DNA from: Bacteroidota bacterium
GTDB taxonomy: Bacteria; Bacteroidota; Bacteroidia; Flavobacteriales_C; GCA-002722245
NCBI GenBank assembly: GCA_026390935.1
Contig: JAPLEZ010000031.1
Coordinates: 1-44,168 of the forward strand
Direction of reading: 5' to 3'
Length of the DNA stretch: 44,168 nt
Shown here: one piece after another, positions 1 to 9,365 of the stretch
How positions within the stretch are numbered: the first letter of the stretch is position 1
Layout of the letters: every line of letters starts with the position of its first letter
Position numbers and translations under genes: made by a program
The notes under the pieces: generated by a model
The model's input: the letters and a program-made list of their open reading frames with translations, nothing else
What the model was told of the DNA's origin: nothing
The model's database searches: none

Positions 1-1347
1 GATATGGGGCCAAGCTGGTATTGGATGCCAGATGTATTTGAGAAATTTTTCAAACACTTCAACAAAAGCACTAAAGATTATTACGACTTGCTGCGTTTGG
101 ATCCGTCGTATCAAGTCATCTTTGCAAAGGATGATGCGGTGAGTATTCCTGCCAATATGGATGAAATATATGCGCTTTTTGAAGCTATAGAAAAAGACAG
201 TGCTAAACAATTGGCAAAATTTTTAAAAGATGCTTCTTACAAATACGAGGTAGGAATGAATGATCTGATTTATACCTCGGGCAGTTCTGTGAAAGAATAT
301 ATTAATATCAAGGTTTTGAAAGGACTTTTTAAAACCGATATTCTTACTCCGTTTTCCCGCTACGCCCGCAAGTATTTTAGCAATCCGAAACTTCTTCAAA
401 TCATTGAGTTTCCAGTACTTTTTTTGGGTGCTACGCCGCAAAAAATTCCGGCATTGTATAGTTTGATGAATTATGCCGACATGAAATTAGGTACCTGGTA
501 TCCAATGGGTGGAATGCATAAAATTGTAGAAGGCATGTATTCACTCGCAAAGGAATTGGGAGTTAAATTTCAATTCAATACTCCAGTGCAAAAAATTCTT
601 TGCACTACGCAAGGAACAGTGTATGGGGTGGAGACAGCAAATACAACGTTGATGGCGGATTATGTTGTTGCATCTGCCGATTATCAACATGTTGAGCAAA
701 ATTTATTGGAAGAGCCGCAAAGAAAATATTCAAAAAAATATTGGGAATCAAGAGCTCTAGCACCTTCTTGCTTGATTTTTTATGTTGGTGTGAAAAAGAA
801 AATTAAAAACTTAAAACACCACAACTTGTTTTTTGATGCGGATATGGACGAGCATGCCCGGCAGATTTATACCAATCCCGCTTGGCCAACGCAGCCTTTG
901 TTTTATGTTTCTTGTCCGTCAAAAACCGACAAATCCGTTGCTCCTGCCGATTGTGAGAATTTATTTTTGTTGATTCCGGTGGCTACTGGACTAACAGATA
1001 CAGAGGAAATCAAAGAGGAGTATTTTCAAAAAATAATGCAGCGCTTGGAAGAACATACTGGCGAAAGCATCATCCCTTTCATTGAATACAAAAGAAGTTA
1101 CGCCCAATCTAATTTCATTTCCGACTATAACGCATTTAAAGGAAATGCCTACGGATTGGCCAATACATTGCAGCAAACTGCATTTTTAAAACCTTCTGTT
1201 AAGAGCAAAAAAGTGCGCAATTTATTTTATGCCGGACAGCTTACCGTTCCGGGTCCGGGTGTGCCTCCGGCAATAATATCAGGTGAAATTGTGGCGAACG
1301 AAATATTGAAAACCGAAAAAACAAAAAATTATGAAAGAGCTATTTGA
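1..1347 (+). CDS. crtI: Phytoene desaturase CrtI (5'-partial)
   Basis: FAD-dependent flavoprotein that desaturates phytoene towards lycopene. The gene enters the window already in frame: base 1 is the first base of an Asp codon followed by MGPSWYWMPDVFE, a stretch that in CrtI proteins lies well inside the N-terminal region. The Rossmann FAD-binding motif and true start are therefore upstream, and the Met at base 4 is internal. About 448 residues are visible. The C-terminal motif NLFYAGQLTVPGPGVPPAI is the typical CrtI FAD-binding end. The last 17 bases overlap the start of crtB, which indicates translational coupling. CrtI is clear from its motifs and its position before crtB; the exact number of desaturation steps is inferred from the family. 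Confidence 0.95.
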   Translation, partial: DMGPSWYWMPDVFEKFFKHFNKSTKDYYDLLRLDPSYQVIFAKDDAVSIPANMDEIYALFEAIEKDSAKQLAKFLKDASYKYEVGMNDLIYTSGSSVKEYINIKVLKGLFKTDILTPFSRYARKYFSNPKLLQIIEFPVLFLGATPQKIPALYSLMNYADMKLGTWYPMGGMHKIVEGMYSLAKELGVKFQFNTPVQKILCTTQGTVYGVETANTTLMADYVVASADYQHVEQNLLEEPQRKYSKKYWESRALAPSCLIFYVGVKKKIKNLKHHNLFFDADMDEHARQIYTNPAWPTQPLFYVSCPSKTDKSVAPADCENLFLLIPVATGLTDTEEIKEEYFQKIMQRLEEHTGESIIPFIEYKRSYAQSNFISDYNAFKGNAYGLANTLQQTAFLKPSVKSKKVRNLFYAGQLTVPGPGVPPAIISGEIVANEILKTEKTKNYERAI

Positions 1348-2167
1348 CAAGGTGTCGCATCAAAGTAGTAAGATGATCACCAACACTTACAGTACCAGTT
1401 TTTCTCTTGGAATTTACTGTTTGGATAAAAAATTCCATGAACCAATTTATGGCATTTATGGCTTTGTGCGCTTGGCAGATGAAATTGTGGATAGCTTTCA
1501 CAACTACCCAAAAGCGGAGTTGTTGCAGGATTTTAAAAAACAAACCTACACGGCCATCGAACAGGGAATTAGCTTGAATCCGGTACTTAACAGCTTTCAA
1601 AAGGTGGTGAACAATTACCACGTCGATCATGAGTTGATTGAAACTTTTTTGCAAAGTATGGAGGCTGATTTGATGCAAAGTGAACACAATTCTGAATCTA
1701 TTAAAACTTACATCTTGGGTTCGGCTGAGGTGGTTGGCTTAATGTGTTTGAGAGTTTTTACAGAAGGTGATAGCGCTAGATATTTGCAATTGAAAGATTC
1801 GGCTATGCGCTTAGGTGCTGCGTTTCAGAAAATAAATTTCTTGCGCGACTTAAAAGCCGACTATAAAGATTTGGGTAGAATGTATTTTCCAGATATCAAT
1901 CCCAACCACTTTACTAAAGAGGATAAATTGCGAATTGAAAGTGAAATTGAAGAGGATTTCAATGAGGCATTGAAAGGAATAAAAAAACTTCCAAAGGGAT
2001 CTGTCTTTGGAGTGTACACTGCCTATGTTTACTATAGAGCCTTGTTCAGTAAAATTCGCTCATTGCCATCGGAAAGAATTTTAAGCGAGCGAATCAGAAT
2101 TCCAAATAATTTGAAGATAGGCCTGCTGATGCAGTCGTACCTCAAATACCGTTTGAACGTTTTGTAA
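1331..2167 (+). CDS. crtB: Phytoene synthase
   Basis: Condenses two geranylgeranyl diphosphates to phytoene, the entry step of C40 carotenoid synthesis. The 278-aa length is typical of squalene/phytoene synthases. Both diphosphate/Mg-binding Asp motifs are visible: DEIVD at residues 50-54 and DLKAD at 173-177 within NFLRDLKADYKDLGRMYFP. The ATG lies inside the 3' end of crtI, a 17-base overlap, and idi follows 19 bases after the stop. Dehydrosqualene or squalene synthase is the alternative in the same family, but adjacency to crtI, crtZ and a lycopene cyclase favours phytoene synthase. Confidence 0.95.
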   Translation: MKELFDKVSHQSSKMITNTYSTSFSLGIYCLDKKFHEPIYGIYGFVRLADEIVDSFHNYPKAELLQDFKKQTYTAIEQGISLNPVLNSFQKVVNNYHVDHELIETFLQSMEADLMQSEHNSESIKTYILGSAEVVGLMCLRVFTEGDSARYLQLKDSAMRLGAAFQKINFLRDLKADYKDLGRMYFPDINPNHFTKEDKLRIESEIEEDFNEALKGIKKLPKGSVFGVYTAYVYYRALFSKIRSLPSERILSERIRIPNNLKIGLLMQSYLKYRLNVL

Positions 2168-2186
2168 AAAAATTTAATAAGATAAT

Positions 2187-2735
2187 ATGAGCTCAACTAT
2201 TGATCACGTTGTACTGGTAGATGAAAACGATCGCTTTTTAGGTACCATGGAAAAATTGGAGGCACATGAAAAGGGCCTTTTGCACCGCGCATTTTCCATT
2301 TTTGTTTTTAACGATAAAAATGAATTGCTTTTGCAAAAAAGAGCTTTGAGTAAATACCACTCTGGCGGTTTATGGACCAACACTTGCTGCAGTCACCAAC
2401 GTTTTAGTGAAAGCACGTTAAAAGCTGCGCATAGGCGTTTGAAAGAAGAAATGGGCTTTGATTGCTACTTGGAAAAATCTTTCTCTTTTGTTTACCAAAC
2501 CGAATTCAATAATGGTTTGAAAGAAAATGAATTTGATCATGTGCTCATTGGATATTTTGACGGTGAAATTGCGATGAATAGTAATGAGGTTTGTGAATAC
2601 AAATATTTGTCGCTATGTGAAATTCAAAAAGATTTGGAAGAAAATCCGCAGCTTTACACTTTTTGGTTTAAAATTGCCTTCGAAAAAATTTATCAGCAGT
2701 TGAAATACAACGCTGAAAAAAAATTAATAGCATGA
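2187..2735 (+). CDS. idi: Isopentenyl-diphosphate delta-isomerase, type I
   Basis: Interconverts isopentenyl and dimethylallyl diphosphate, balancing precursors for the carotenoid pathway. The 182-aa protein has the Nudix-like type I fold signatures: LWTNTCCSHQ at residues 62-71, containing the catalytic cysteine at 67 or 68, the EEMGFD segment, and the metal/catalytic KENEFDHV segment around residues 112-119 with paired glutamates. It lies between crtB and crtZ, and its TGA overlaps the first ATG of crtZ. An idi inside a crt operon is a common way to boost precursor supply. Confidence 0.95.
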   Translation: MSSTIDHVVLVDENDRFLGTMEKLEAHEKGLLHRAFSIFVFNDKNELLLQKRALSKYHSGGLWTNTCCSHQRFSESTLKAAHRRLKEEMGFDCYLEKSFSFVYQTEFNNGLKENEFDHVLIGYFDGEIAMNSNEVCEYKYLSLCEIQKDLEENPQLYTFWFKIAFEKIYQQLKYNAEKKLIA

Positions 2736-3193
2736 TGAACTTTCTTCTCTTAGTAGTCACTTTCGTTTTGATGGAAGGTGTTGCATGGTTGACACATCGC
2801 TTTGTGATGCATGGATTGCTGTGGGTTTTGCATAAAGATCACCATCAGGTTAAACCTGGATTTTTTGAACGCAACGACTTCTTTTTTCTCATTTTTGCAT
2901 TACCAGGCTTTTTGCTAACGCTGTTCGGCACCCTCAACAATTTTTCTCCTTTGTTTTTTATCGGATTGGGAATTACTATTTATGGTTTCGCATATTTTTT
3001 GGTGCACGATGTTTTTATTCATCAGCGTTTACCAATTTTAAAGCGTAGTAATAATTTTTACTTGCGCGCCATCAGAAAAGCACATAAAATGCATCACAAG
3101 CATTTGAATAAGGAGGAAGGCGAATGTTTTGGAATGTTGTTGGTGCCTTTGAAGTATTTTTATCAGGAACTCAAACTATCTAAATCTAAATGA
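2732..3193 (+). CDS. crtZ: Beta-carotene hydroxylase (fatty acid hydroxylase superfamily)
   Basis: Membrane di-iron oxygenase expected to hydroxylate beta-carotene at C3/C3' to give zeaxanthin. The protein is 153 aa with hydrophobic helices. The expected histidine clusters are present: HRFVMH at residues 22-27, HKDHH at 34-38, then HDVFIH and HKMHHKH near the C-terminus. Two consecutive ATG codons (2732 and 2735) are possible starts; the first overlaps the idi stop. The stop overlaps the start of the lycopene cyclase gene (ATGA). Substrate is inferred from family and operon context. Confidence 0.93.
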   Translation: MMNFLLLVVTFVLMEGVAWLTHRFVMHGLLWVLHKDHHQVKPGFFERNDFFFLIFALPGFLLTLFGTLNNFSPLFFIGLGITIYGFAYFLVHDVFIHQRLPILKRSNNFYLRAIRKAHKMHHKHLNKEEGECFGMLLVPLKYFYQELKLSKSK

Positions 3194-3897
3194 TTCCTGA
3201 TCATTACACTTACTTGCTTGTAAACATTGGTGTTTTTTTAATTCCATTTTTATTTAGTTTTCATCCCAAACTACAATTTATAAAAACCTGGAAGTCCTTC
3301 TTGCCAGCGGTTTTTCTTACAGGATCTATTTTCATCGCCTGGGATATTGTTTTTACCGACTTGGGCGTTTGGAGTTTCAACGATAGGTACGTGATGGGTT
3401 GGTATATTTTTTCTTTGCCCATTGAAGAATGGCTTTTCTTTTTTTGCATTCCTTATTCCTGCATGTTTACGCACTATTGTCTAAAAATAATGAAGTGGCA
3501 ATTGTCGACAAAAGTTGCTGCTGTTGTTCGTGTTGTGTTGATTGTAGGACTGCTCTTCGTTGGAATATTTAGCTACCATCAATTGTATACCTCTATCACT
3601 TTTATTTGTTGTGCAGCGCTGCTCTTGCTGTTTCCTTTGATGAATAAAAATGAAAACGCCTTTCCTCAATTTTTAATCAGCTACTTTTTGCTGTTGATTC
3701 CTTTTTTAATCAGCAATGGTATTTTAACCGGCTCGGGTTTGGATGAGGCCATTGTGCAATACAACAGCGATCATATTTTAAACATCCGTGTTTTTACAAT
3801 TCCTGTGGAAGATTTTATTTACGGATTAATGTTGATTTTAACCAACATTGTCGTTTATGAAAAGTTGCAAAGTAAAACGCCTAGTACTTTATCCTGA
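3190..3897 (+). CDS. crtY: Lycopene cyclase, fused CrtYc-CrtYd type
   Basis: Membrane protein of 235 aa with about seven hydrophobic segments, expected to cyclise lycopene to beta-carotene. It has two homologous halves, each with the PxE motif typical of the CrtYc/CrtYd (CarR-type) cyclases: SLPIEEWLFFFCIPYS at about residues 75-90 and IPVEDFIYG near 205-213. It is unrelated to flavoprotein CrtY/CrtL cyclases, so the symbol crtYcd would also be appropriate. It is the last gene of the crt operon in this window. Its start overlaps the crtZ stop in an ATGA, supporting a single transcript. Confidence 0.9.
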   Translation: MIPDHYTYLLVNIGVFLIPFLFSFHPKLQFIKTWKSFLPAVFLTGSIFIAWDIVFTDLGVWSFNDRYVMGWYIFSLPIEEWLFFFCIPYSCMFTHYCLKIMKWQLSTKVAAVVRVVLIVGLLFVGIFSYHQLYTSITFICCAALLLLFPLMNKNENAFPQFLISYFLLLIPFLISNGILTGSGLDEAIVQYNSDHILNIRVFTIPVEDFIYGLMLILTNIVVYEKLQSKTPSTLS

Positions 3898-3985
3898 AGT
3901 ACTTCCTTTGTAAAAAAAAGTCATCTTGAGAAGGAAATAAATACCATTATCGTCAAAGTACTTGAACGTATTCAAAATTGACGAG

Positions 3986-5911
3986 ATGGTAAAGTACCGG
4001 TTGTTTGTGATAGCTTTGTTTTTTGCAAAATTATTGTCGGCACAAGTGGCTAGCTGTAGTTTTGAACTCACCAATTATGATTTTGAATCGCCGGATATTA
4101 GATCCAAATTCGGAAATGATCTTGTTATCGTTGATGAAGCGAATATTCCTGGTTGGAAAACTACTGCCACCGACAAAAATATTGAAATATGGCATTCAGG
4201 ATTTCTTGGTGTTAGTTCGTATTCAGGTATTCAATTTGCTGAATTAAATGCCAATCAGGTTGCAGCATTGTATCAGGATGCTATTACAATTCCGGGAACA
4301 ACGCTTACTTATGGTTTTGCCCATCGTGGTCGCGATGGAGTAGATGCTATGGAATTAAGAATTGGCCCTCCGGATGGTCCTTATGTTTTACAAGGTACTT
4401 ACAGTACTGGAAATACTGCCTGGAAATATTATACTGGAACTTATGTTGTTCCGGCAGGACAAACAATTACTCGATTTTATTTTTCTTCTCTATCCAGTGC
4501 GAGTACTTTAAATTCGGTTGGGAATTTTTTGGATGCTATAAATATACAAAGCGTCAATATTTCAATGACTGTTCAATCTCAACCTTCTTGTCTGGGGAGA
4601 ATTGACATCATGTCTTCAGCTCCAGCGGGTGTGCAATTGGAATACAGTTAAGATGGTGTTGTTTATCAGAGTAATTCTTTTTTTGAAAATTTATCTACAG
4701 GGCATTACACCGTTTATATGAGGATTGGAGGAGTGTGTACGCGTCAGCAAAGTATTGATGTGATTAGGTTGGCGCCTCCTCTTGACTTGGGTGTCGACAA
4801 ATATATTTGTGCCAGTGGCGGTAAAGCAATGTTTCAAGCCAATAGCGATTTTGAGAATTATTTATGGAATTCGGGAGAGCGCACCAAATCGATAAGTACT
4901 TCCGCTGTTGGTAAGCACAAATTAACGGCAATAGCTTCCAACGGATGTGTAGTTTCTGATAGTGTGAATTTGCTGTTGTATCCGATGTCCGTTGTAGATT
5001 TGGGCCCCGATAAATCTATTTGTGCAGGCGTTGATAATACGCTAGATGCAGGAGCTGGATTCTCCTATTTGTGGAATAACAATTTAAGCACTCAAACCAT
5101 TTCGGTGTCTGAATCGGGGATTTATAGCGTTGTTGTTACTGATAAAAATGGATGTAAGGCTACTGATTCTGTGACGATACAATGGAGTAGTGAAGTGCTC
5201 CCCATAGTAGATTTGCAATCGGAATTCTTTGTGTGTGCAGGTGAAGAAACAGTGATTTCTGTGCAAACTAACGGGTCATCTATTTTGTGGTCAACAGGAG
5301 ACACTACTGCCTCTGTGAAAATAAATAGAGCAGGAAATTATTCGGTGAAGGTTTCCAATGGTTTAAGTTGCGCGATTAGTAAATCGACAAAAGTTATTTC
5401 AGAACGCTATACTGATAAATTGAAATCAACAAAAATTCAGCACTGTTTTAGGGATGAGGAAATTTTACAAATAAGTGCTGAAACAAATGCAAATGCATAT
5501 AGGTGGTGGAATGGAGCAACAAGTTCGTCGACATACATCAGTGAAAAGGGACTGTATCCTGTTCAGCTAATTTCCGTGCATGGCTGCAGTACTTTCGACA
5601 CTATTTCTGTTGTTGAATTTTGTTCGCCAATGCTATATGTTCCGAATGCCTTCACGCCAAATGGCGACGAAACCAATGCAACTTTTTATGCGCTAAGTTC
5701 AGAGCCTTTGGAAGAATTTAACTTGCAAATATATAATCGCTGGGGAGAATTGCTTTTTGAAACCAATGATATTAGCCATGGATGGAGTGGTGTTTATAAA
5801 GGTGAAGTGGTGCAAATGGATGTGTATGTTTGGAAAATAAAATACAAGTACAGAACTTTTTTCGGACTTACTACAGAAAATAAAATAGGAAGTGTTACTT
5901 TGATTAAATAA
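3986..5911 (+). pseudogene. Secreted CHU_C (T9SS type B) protein interrupted by in-frame TAA
   Basis: One reading frame runs from 3986 to 5911 but carries a single TAA at 4649-4651. Upstream, the frame opens with a signal peptide (MVKYRLFVIALFFAKLLSAQ); an earlier TTG at 3962 would spoil it. Downstream of the TAA the frame continues with no restart bearing a signal peptide and contains several PKD/Ig-like segments of the SprB type (DLGPDKSIC and WSTGDTT patterns). It ends in a CHU_C/gliding-motility C-terminal domain (YVPNAFTPNGDE, YNRWGELLFETN, GSVTLIK). Expected role: cell-surface or secreted adhesin exported by T9SS. The stop may be a true nonsense mutation, an assembly error or an uncommon readthrough. 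An N-terminal 222-aa product alone would lack the sorting domain. Confidence 0.8.
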
Positions 5912-5970
5912 GGTAAATGTGCTGTTTTTCGATTGCGTTTTTACGATGGAATAAAATATTTTTCCAAACA

Positions 5971-6000
5971 CCCAACCTTTTTAATCCCGTGAACGGTATC
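5971..6000 (+). promoter_or_regulatory. Putative bipartite promoter motif of beta-helix gene 1
   Basis: CCCAACCTTT at 5971-5980 is followed 22 bases later (start to start) by ACGGTAT at 5993-5999, 52 bases before the ATG. The same two words with the same spacing occur before the paralogous gene at 17228. The AAC-containing upstream half and GTAT-type downstream half resemble ECF-sigma promoters. That sigma assignment is inference. Confidence 0.5.
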
Positions 6001-6044
6001 TTAAATTAAGGGGACTTGATTGGGTATCATTTAATTTCAGTATC

Positions 6045-7964
6045 ATGTTAAAATCATTACTTTTTTCAGCAGCATTGTTGATCACTCAAATTGTTGTTCA
6101 GGCGCAAACGTGGAGAAGTGAGTATTATCCAAGCAACTGGACAGCGCCAACCACAAAGAATTTTTACACCGATGCATTTTTACAAGATTATTCTTACGCC
6201 GGATATCAGCGAGGAGAAGTGGACATTCCAGCGCCTGCCGGAAAAGTTTTTGATGTAACCAAAGCGCCTTATAGTGCCGATAAAACAGGAGTTAAAGATG
6301 CAACTTCTGCCATTCAAAATGCTATCGATGATGCGCAAACCAATAAAGGAGGAGTGGTTTATCTGCCTGCTGGGACTTATCAGGTAAATCCTGGAAGTAA
6401 TAATTTTTGTTTACGCATCACCAGTAGCAATATTTCAATTAAGGGAGCGGGAGTGGGCAAAACTTTCATTTACAATAATACATACACCATGAAAGGTAAA
6501 AGCATTATTAGTATATATGCTAATGCTGGGTGGAGTACAACCCCTTCTTCCAAAGCGCTTCTTACAGCTGATATAATGAATCCTGTCAATGTTTTGCCTG
6601 TTGATAATACCTCCTTGTTTAAAGTGGGTGATGTGGTTGTTGTAAGGAATTACATTAATGACTCGTGGATCAATGAACACAAAGAAACTGCTTGGTTGGG
6701 TTATGGATCTTCATTGGGAGGATTAATGTATTGCAGAATTGTACAGGCGGTTGATGCAGTAAAAAAAACAATTACCATTGATGTCCCGGTCCGTTATGCC
6801 TTGAAAACGCGTGATGGCTCTTGTGTATATAAAACAACAGGGATGATCTCTGAAATTGGTTTAAGCGGATTTTCAATCGGGAATAAGCAACATCCGGCTA
6901 CTAGTGGTTATGGTGAAACTGATTATTCCGTTTCTGGAACGGGAGCTTACGATTGTGACGGTGCTTTTATGATTAAATTTAATGGTGCTATCAACTGTTG
7001 GATGAAAAATGTTTCTACTTACAAAATCGCTTCCAATACTACTGGAGCGCATATGTTGTCGAATGGGGTTATTGTTACATATAGTAAAAATGTAAGTATT
7101 GATAGTTGTAGTTTCAGTTATGCTCAATATGGTGGTGGAAATGGAAATGGATATGCATACAGGGTTACGGCAAATGAAACTATGGTCAGTAATTGTACCT
7201 CCTATTTTGTTCGTCACGGCTTAGTGTTTGCTTCAATGTATTGTTCGGGAAATGTATTTTATAAGTGCAAAGATATCAAGTCGGGTGCTCAATGTGGCAG
7301 CACTGGCAATGAGAAAACCAACGGCTTTGGCAGCGATCACCACCAGCATTTCAGTCAATCTAATTTAGTTGATAATTGTTATAGTGAGAATAGCGCGTTT
7401 TATGCAAGTTATACTCCTTATGGCTCTAATCCGATGCATAACCTCACCGCCACACATTCTACCTATTGGAATATCACATCGGGTGGCACAAACCCATACT
7501 GTGTATGGACGCAACAAGGTAGATACGGCTACGCCATTGGTACTTCCGGCACAGCGAGTGCAGTATACACCAAGGAAGCTAAAGCAGGATCGGCCACAAT
7601 TACTGATCCGGTGGATATAGTGGAAGGAGTGGGGAAAGGCGCAACTTTGAGTCCGCAATCTTTGTATCAGGATCAGTTGAACAATCGCTTAGCTGATATA
7701 TTTACTGCAGTTAATCCTGTTGAACCACAAAACACAATGTTTACTGTTTTTCCTAATCCGGCTAGCTCAAGTATCACTGTGGAGTTTGTAAGTGAGGGTG
7801 CAATAAACAATACTGTAGTGATTTTAAATGCGTTGGGACAAGCGGTGTTTCAGCAAAATGTTAACGGTGTAAAGTCATTGAATATTGATGTTCAAAATTA
7901 TCCATCAGGCTTGTACTTTGTTAAAGTAAATTCAGATATCACTAAGTTGTTGATTGCGAAATAA
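6045..7964 (+). CDS. Secreted right-handed beta-helix protein (pectate-lyase superfamily) with T9SS tail
   Basis: 639 aa. A signal peptide (MLKSLLFSAALLITQIVVQAQ) is followed by a Pectate_lyase_3-like start, where DVTKAPYSADKTGVKDATSAI and GGVVYLPAGTYQV are the classic N-terminal turn of parallel beta-helix glycan-active enzymes. A long beta-helix body rich in Asn/Ser follows. The last 75 or so residues form a type A T9SS sorting domain (FPNPASSSITVEF ... SGLYFVKVNSDITKLLIAK). It probably cleaves or binds an extracellular polysaccharide; the substrate cannot be read from sequence. It is closely similar along its length to the protein at 17228-19144, so the two are duplicates. A shared upstream motif suggests co-regulation. 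Confidence 0.85.
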   Translation: MLKSLLFSAALLITQIVVQAQTWRSEYYPSNWTAPTTKNFYTDAFLQDYSYAGYQRGEVDIPAPAGKVFDVTKAPYSADKTGVKDATSAIQNAIDDAQTNKGGVVYLPAGTYQVNPGSNNFCLRITSSNISIKGAGVGKTFIYNNTYTMKGKSIISIYANAGWSTTPSSKALLTADIMNPVNVLPVDNTSLFKVGDVVVVRNYINDSWINEHKETAWLGYGSSLGGLMYCRIVQAVDAVKKTITIDVPVRYALKTRDGSCVYKTTGMISEIGLSGFSIGNKQHPATSGYGETDYSVSGTGAYDCDGAFMIKFNGAINCWMKNVSTYKIASNTTGAHMLSNGVIVTYSKNVSIDSCSFSYAQYGGGNGNGYAYRVTANETMVSNCTSYFVRHGLVFASMYCSGNVFYKCKDIKSGAQCGSTGNEKTNGFGSDHHQHFSQSNLVDNCYSENSAFYASYTPYGSNPMHNLTATHSTYWNITSGGTNPYCVWTQQGRYGYAIGTSGTASAVYTKEAKAGSATITDPVDIVEGVGKGATLSPQSLYQDQLNNRLADIFTAVNPVEPQNTMFTVFPNPASSSITVEFVSEGAINNTVVILNALGQAVFQQNVNGVKSLNIDVQNYPSGLYFVKVNSDITKLLIAK

Positions 7965-8174
7965 TTTTTGAGATTAAAAAATCATGAAAGTGAGATGCTG
8001 CATTCATTCAACATTGCTAACTTTATTTCTTTGTTTTTCCAATGAAAAGACAATTTTTTTTAAGCCCTTATTCTTGCTCTGCAGCAGATCGTTTAGAAAG
8101 TTTGAAATCATTTTTTATGTTTTCTAAATAGTATTATCATTGTCACAAATCAACAACCTAAACTTATATTTTTA

Positions 8175-8735
8175 ATGGAAGCATTTATCGGAGAAATCAA
8201 CAGCTTTGCCTTTGGCTTTGTGCCTCAAGGTTGGCTTGCTTGTAATGGAGCAACACTGCAAGTGTCAGCGAACACAGCATTGTACAGCGTAATTGGAAAT
8301 AATTTTGGAGGAACACCAGGAGTGACCTTCAACCTTCCTAATTTAAATGGAGAAATAATTGTTGGTGCTGGAACTTTACCTGGCGGAAGCAACTATTCAT
8401 TTGCATCAACTGGAGGAAATGAAAACATTGCGCTCCATCAAACATCAATGCCGAATCATGCCCACACGATGTACGGTGGCATTACCCCTACAACTCCTGA
8501 TACCGCAACACTAAGTGCTCCTAATAGCACCACTTTTGTATCCAACTTAATTGCCAAATCAACGAATCAAATTGGAAAAGGATACCAGCACGCTGGTGCA
8601 CCAAACACAAATGTAAATCTTGCTGCAAATTCTATTGGCGCTGCGGGTAACGATATGCCTCATGAAAACAGAGCGCCCTATTTACCAATACTATTTTGCA
8701 TTTGCGTTGATGGTCTTTATCCAGTAAGACCGTAA
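8175..8735 (+). CDS. Phage tail collar domain protein 1 (Mdp-like)
   Basis: 186 aa with the N-terminal tail-collar signature: MEAFIGEINSFAFGFVPQGW, LACNGATL, and FNLPNLNGE. A mid-protein HNxHxH-like motif (NHAHTM) follows and the end is FCICVDGLYPVRP. It is the first of three tandem paralogues of nearly equal length on the + strand. Such proteins are annotated as microcystin-dependent protein (MdpB)-like or tail fibre proteins, although no phage structural genes are present here. There is no obvious signal peptide. Function is unknown; the collar fold suggests a trimeric, surface- or particle-associated protein. The gap to the next gene is 46 bases, so a shared transcript is likely. Confidence 0.88.
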   Translation: MEAFIGEINSFAFGFVPQGWLACNGATLQVSANTALYSVIGNNFGGTPGVTFNLPNLNGEIIVGAGTLPGGSNYSFASTGGNENIALHQTSMPNHAHTMYGGITPTTPDTATLSAPNSTTFVSNLIAKSTNQIGKGYQHAGAPNTNVNLAANSIGAAGNDMPHENRAPYLPILFCICVDGLYPVRP

Positions 8736-8781
8736 TAAACAGCAAAAAAAATTAATTTAATTACAACTAAAAACAAATAAT

Positions 8782-9330
8782 ATGGACCCATTTATAGGAG
8801 AAATTAGAATTTTTTCTTTCTCAAAAATACCAACAGGCTGGTTGGCATGTAACGGACAAGTGCTCAGCGTTCCTGCTTATCAAGCACTTTTTTCATTACT
8901 AGGTGCTAAGTACGGAGGCAACGGCACAACTACTTTTGCTCTTCCTGATTTAAGGGGACGCATGATGGTGGGGACGGGATTAGCAAAATCAGGAACAACG
9001 TATTCTCAAGGAGTTGCTGGAGGAACTGAAAATGTTGCGTTAACCACAAGTCAAATGCCCAATCACTTTCACTATTTGCAAGCTCAAGCTACCGCCGGCG
9101 CTTTTAATTTGAACATTCCTGCACCTTTAGAGGTTCTTGCACAACCCACTCTCGCGCTTGTACCAACAGCTGTTGTGAATACTTACAATTCATCTCCGAG
9201 TTCCAATACAGATCTCAACCCCGCTACTTTAGATATTACAGGAACAGGTGCTGCTCACGAAAACAGGGTGCCAATATTAGCGCTAAACATATGCATTGCA
9301 GCGAATGGCCTTTATCCACCTAAACAATAA
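8782..9330 (+). CDS. Phage tail collar domain protein 2 (Mdp-like)
   Basis: 182 aa, second of the tandem trio. It begins MDPFIGEIRIFSFSKIPTGW and continues LACNGQVL, YGGNGTTTFALPDLRGR, NHFHYL, and an end of NICIAANGLYPPKQ. The layout matches the first and third copies (short conserved N-terminal collar, variable middle, conserved ENRVP/C-terminal strand), but the middle segment (residues about 95-155) is clearly diverged. That suggests three different subunits or binding specificities rather than a recent duplication. Spacing to the next gene is 35 bases. Confidence 0.88.
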   Translation: MDPFIGEIRIFSFSKIPTGWLACNGQVLSVPAYQALFSLLGAKYGGNGTTTFALPDLRGRMMVGTGLAKSGTTYSQGVAGGTENVALTTSQMPNHFHYLQAQATAGAFNLNIPAPLEVLAQPTLALVPTAVVNTYNSSPSSNTDLNPATLDITGTGAAHENRVPILALNICIAANGLYPPKQ

Positions 9331-9365
9331 TAACATTTGAATTTATCATCAAAAATAAAAATATC

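Noticed and set aside
7984-8127. 47-codon + strand frame (MKVRCCIHSTLL...) before the collar trio
   Set aside because: Phe/Leu/Cys-rich with no family resemblance or upstream signal; more likely untranslated leader.
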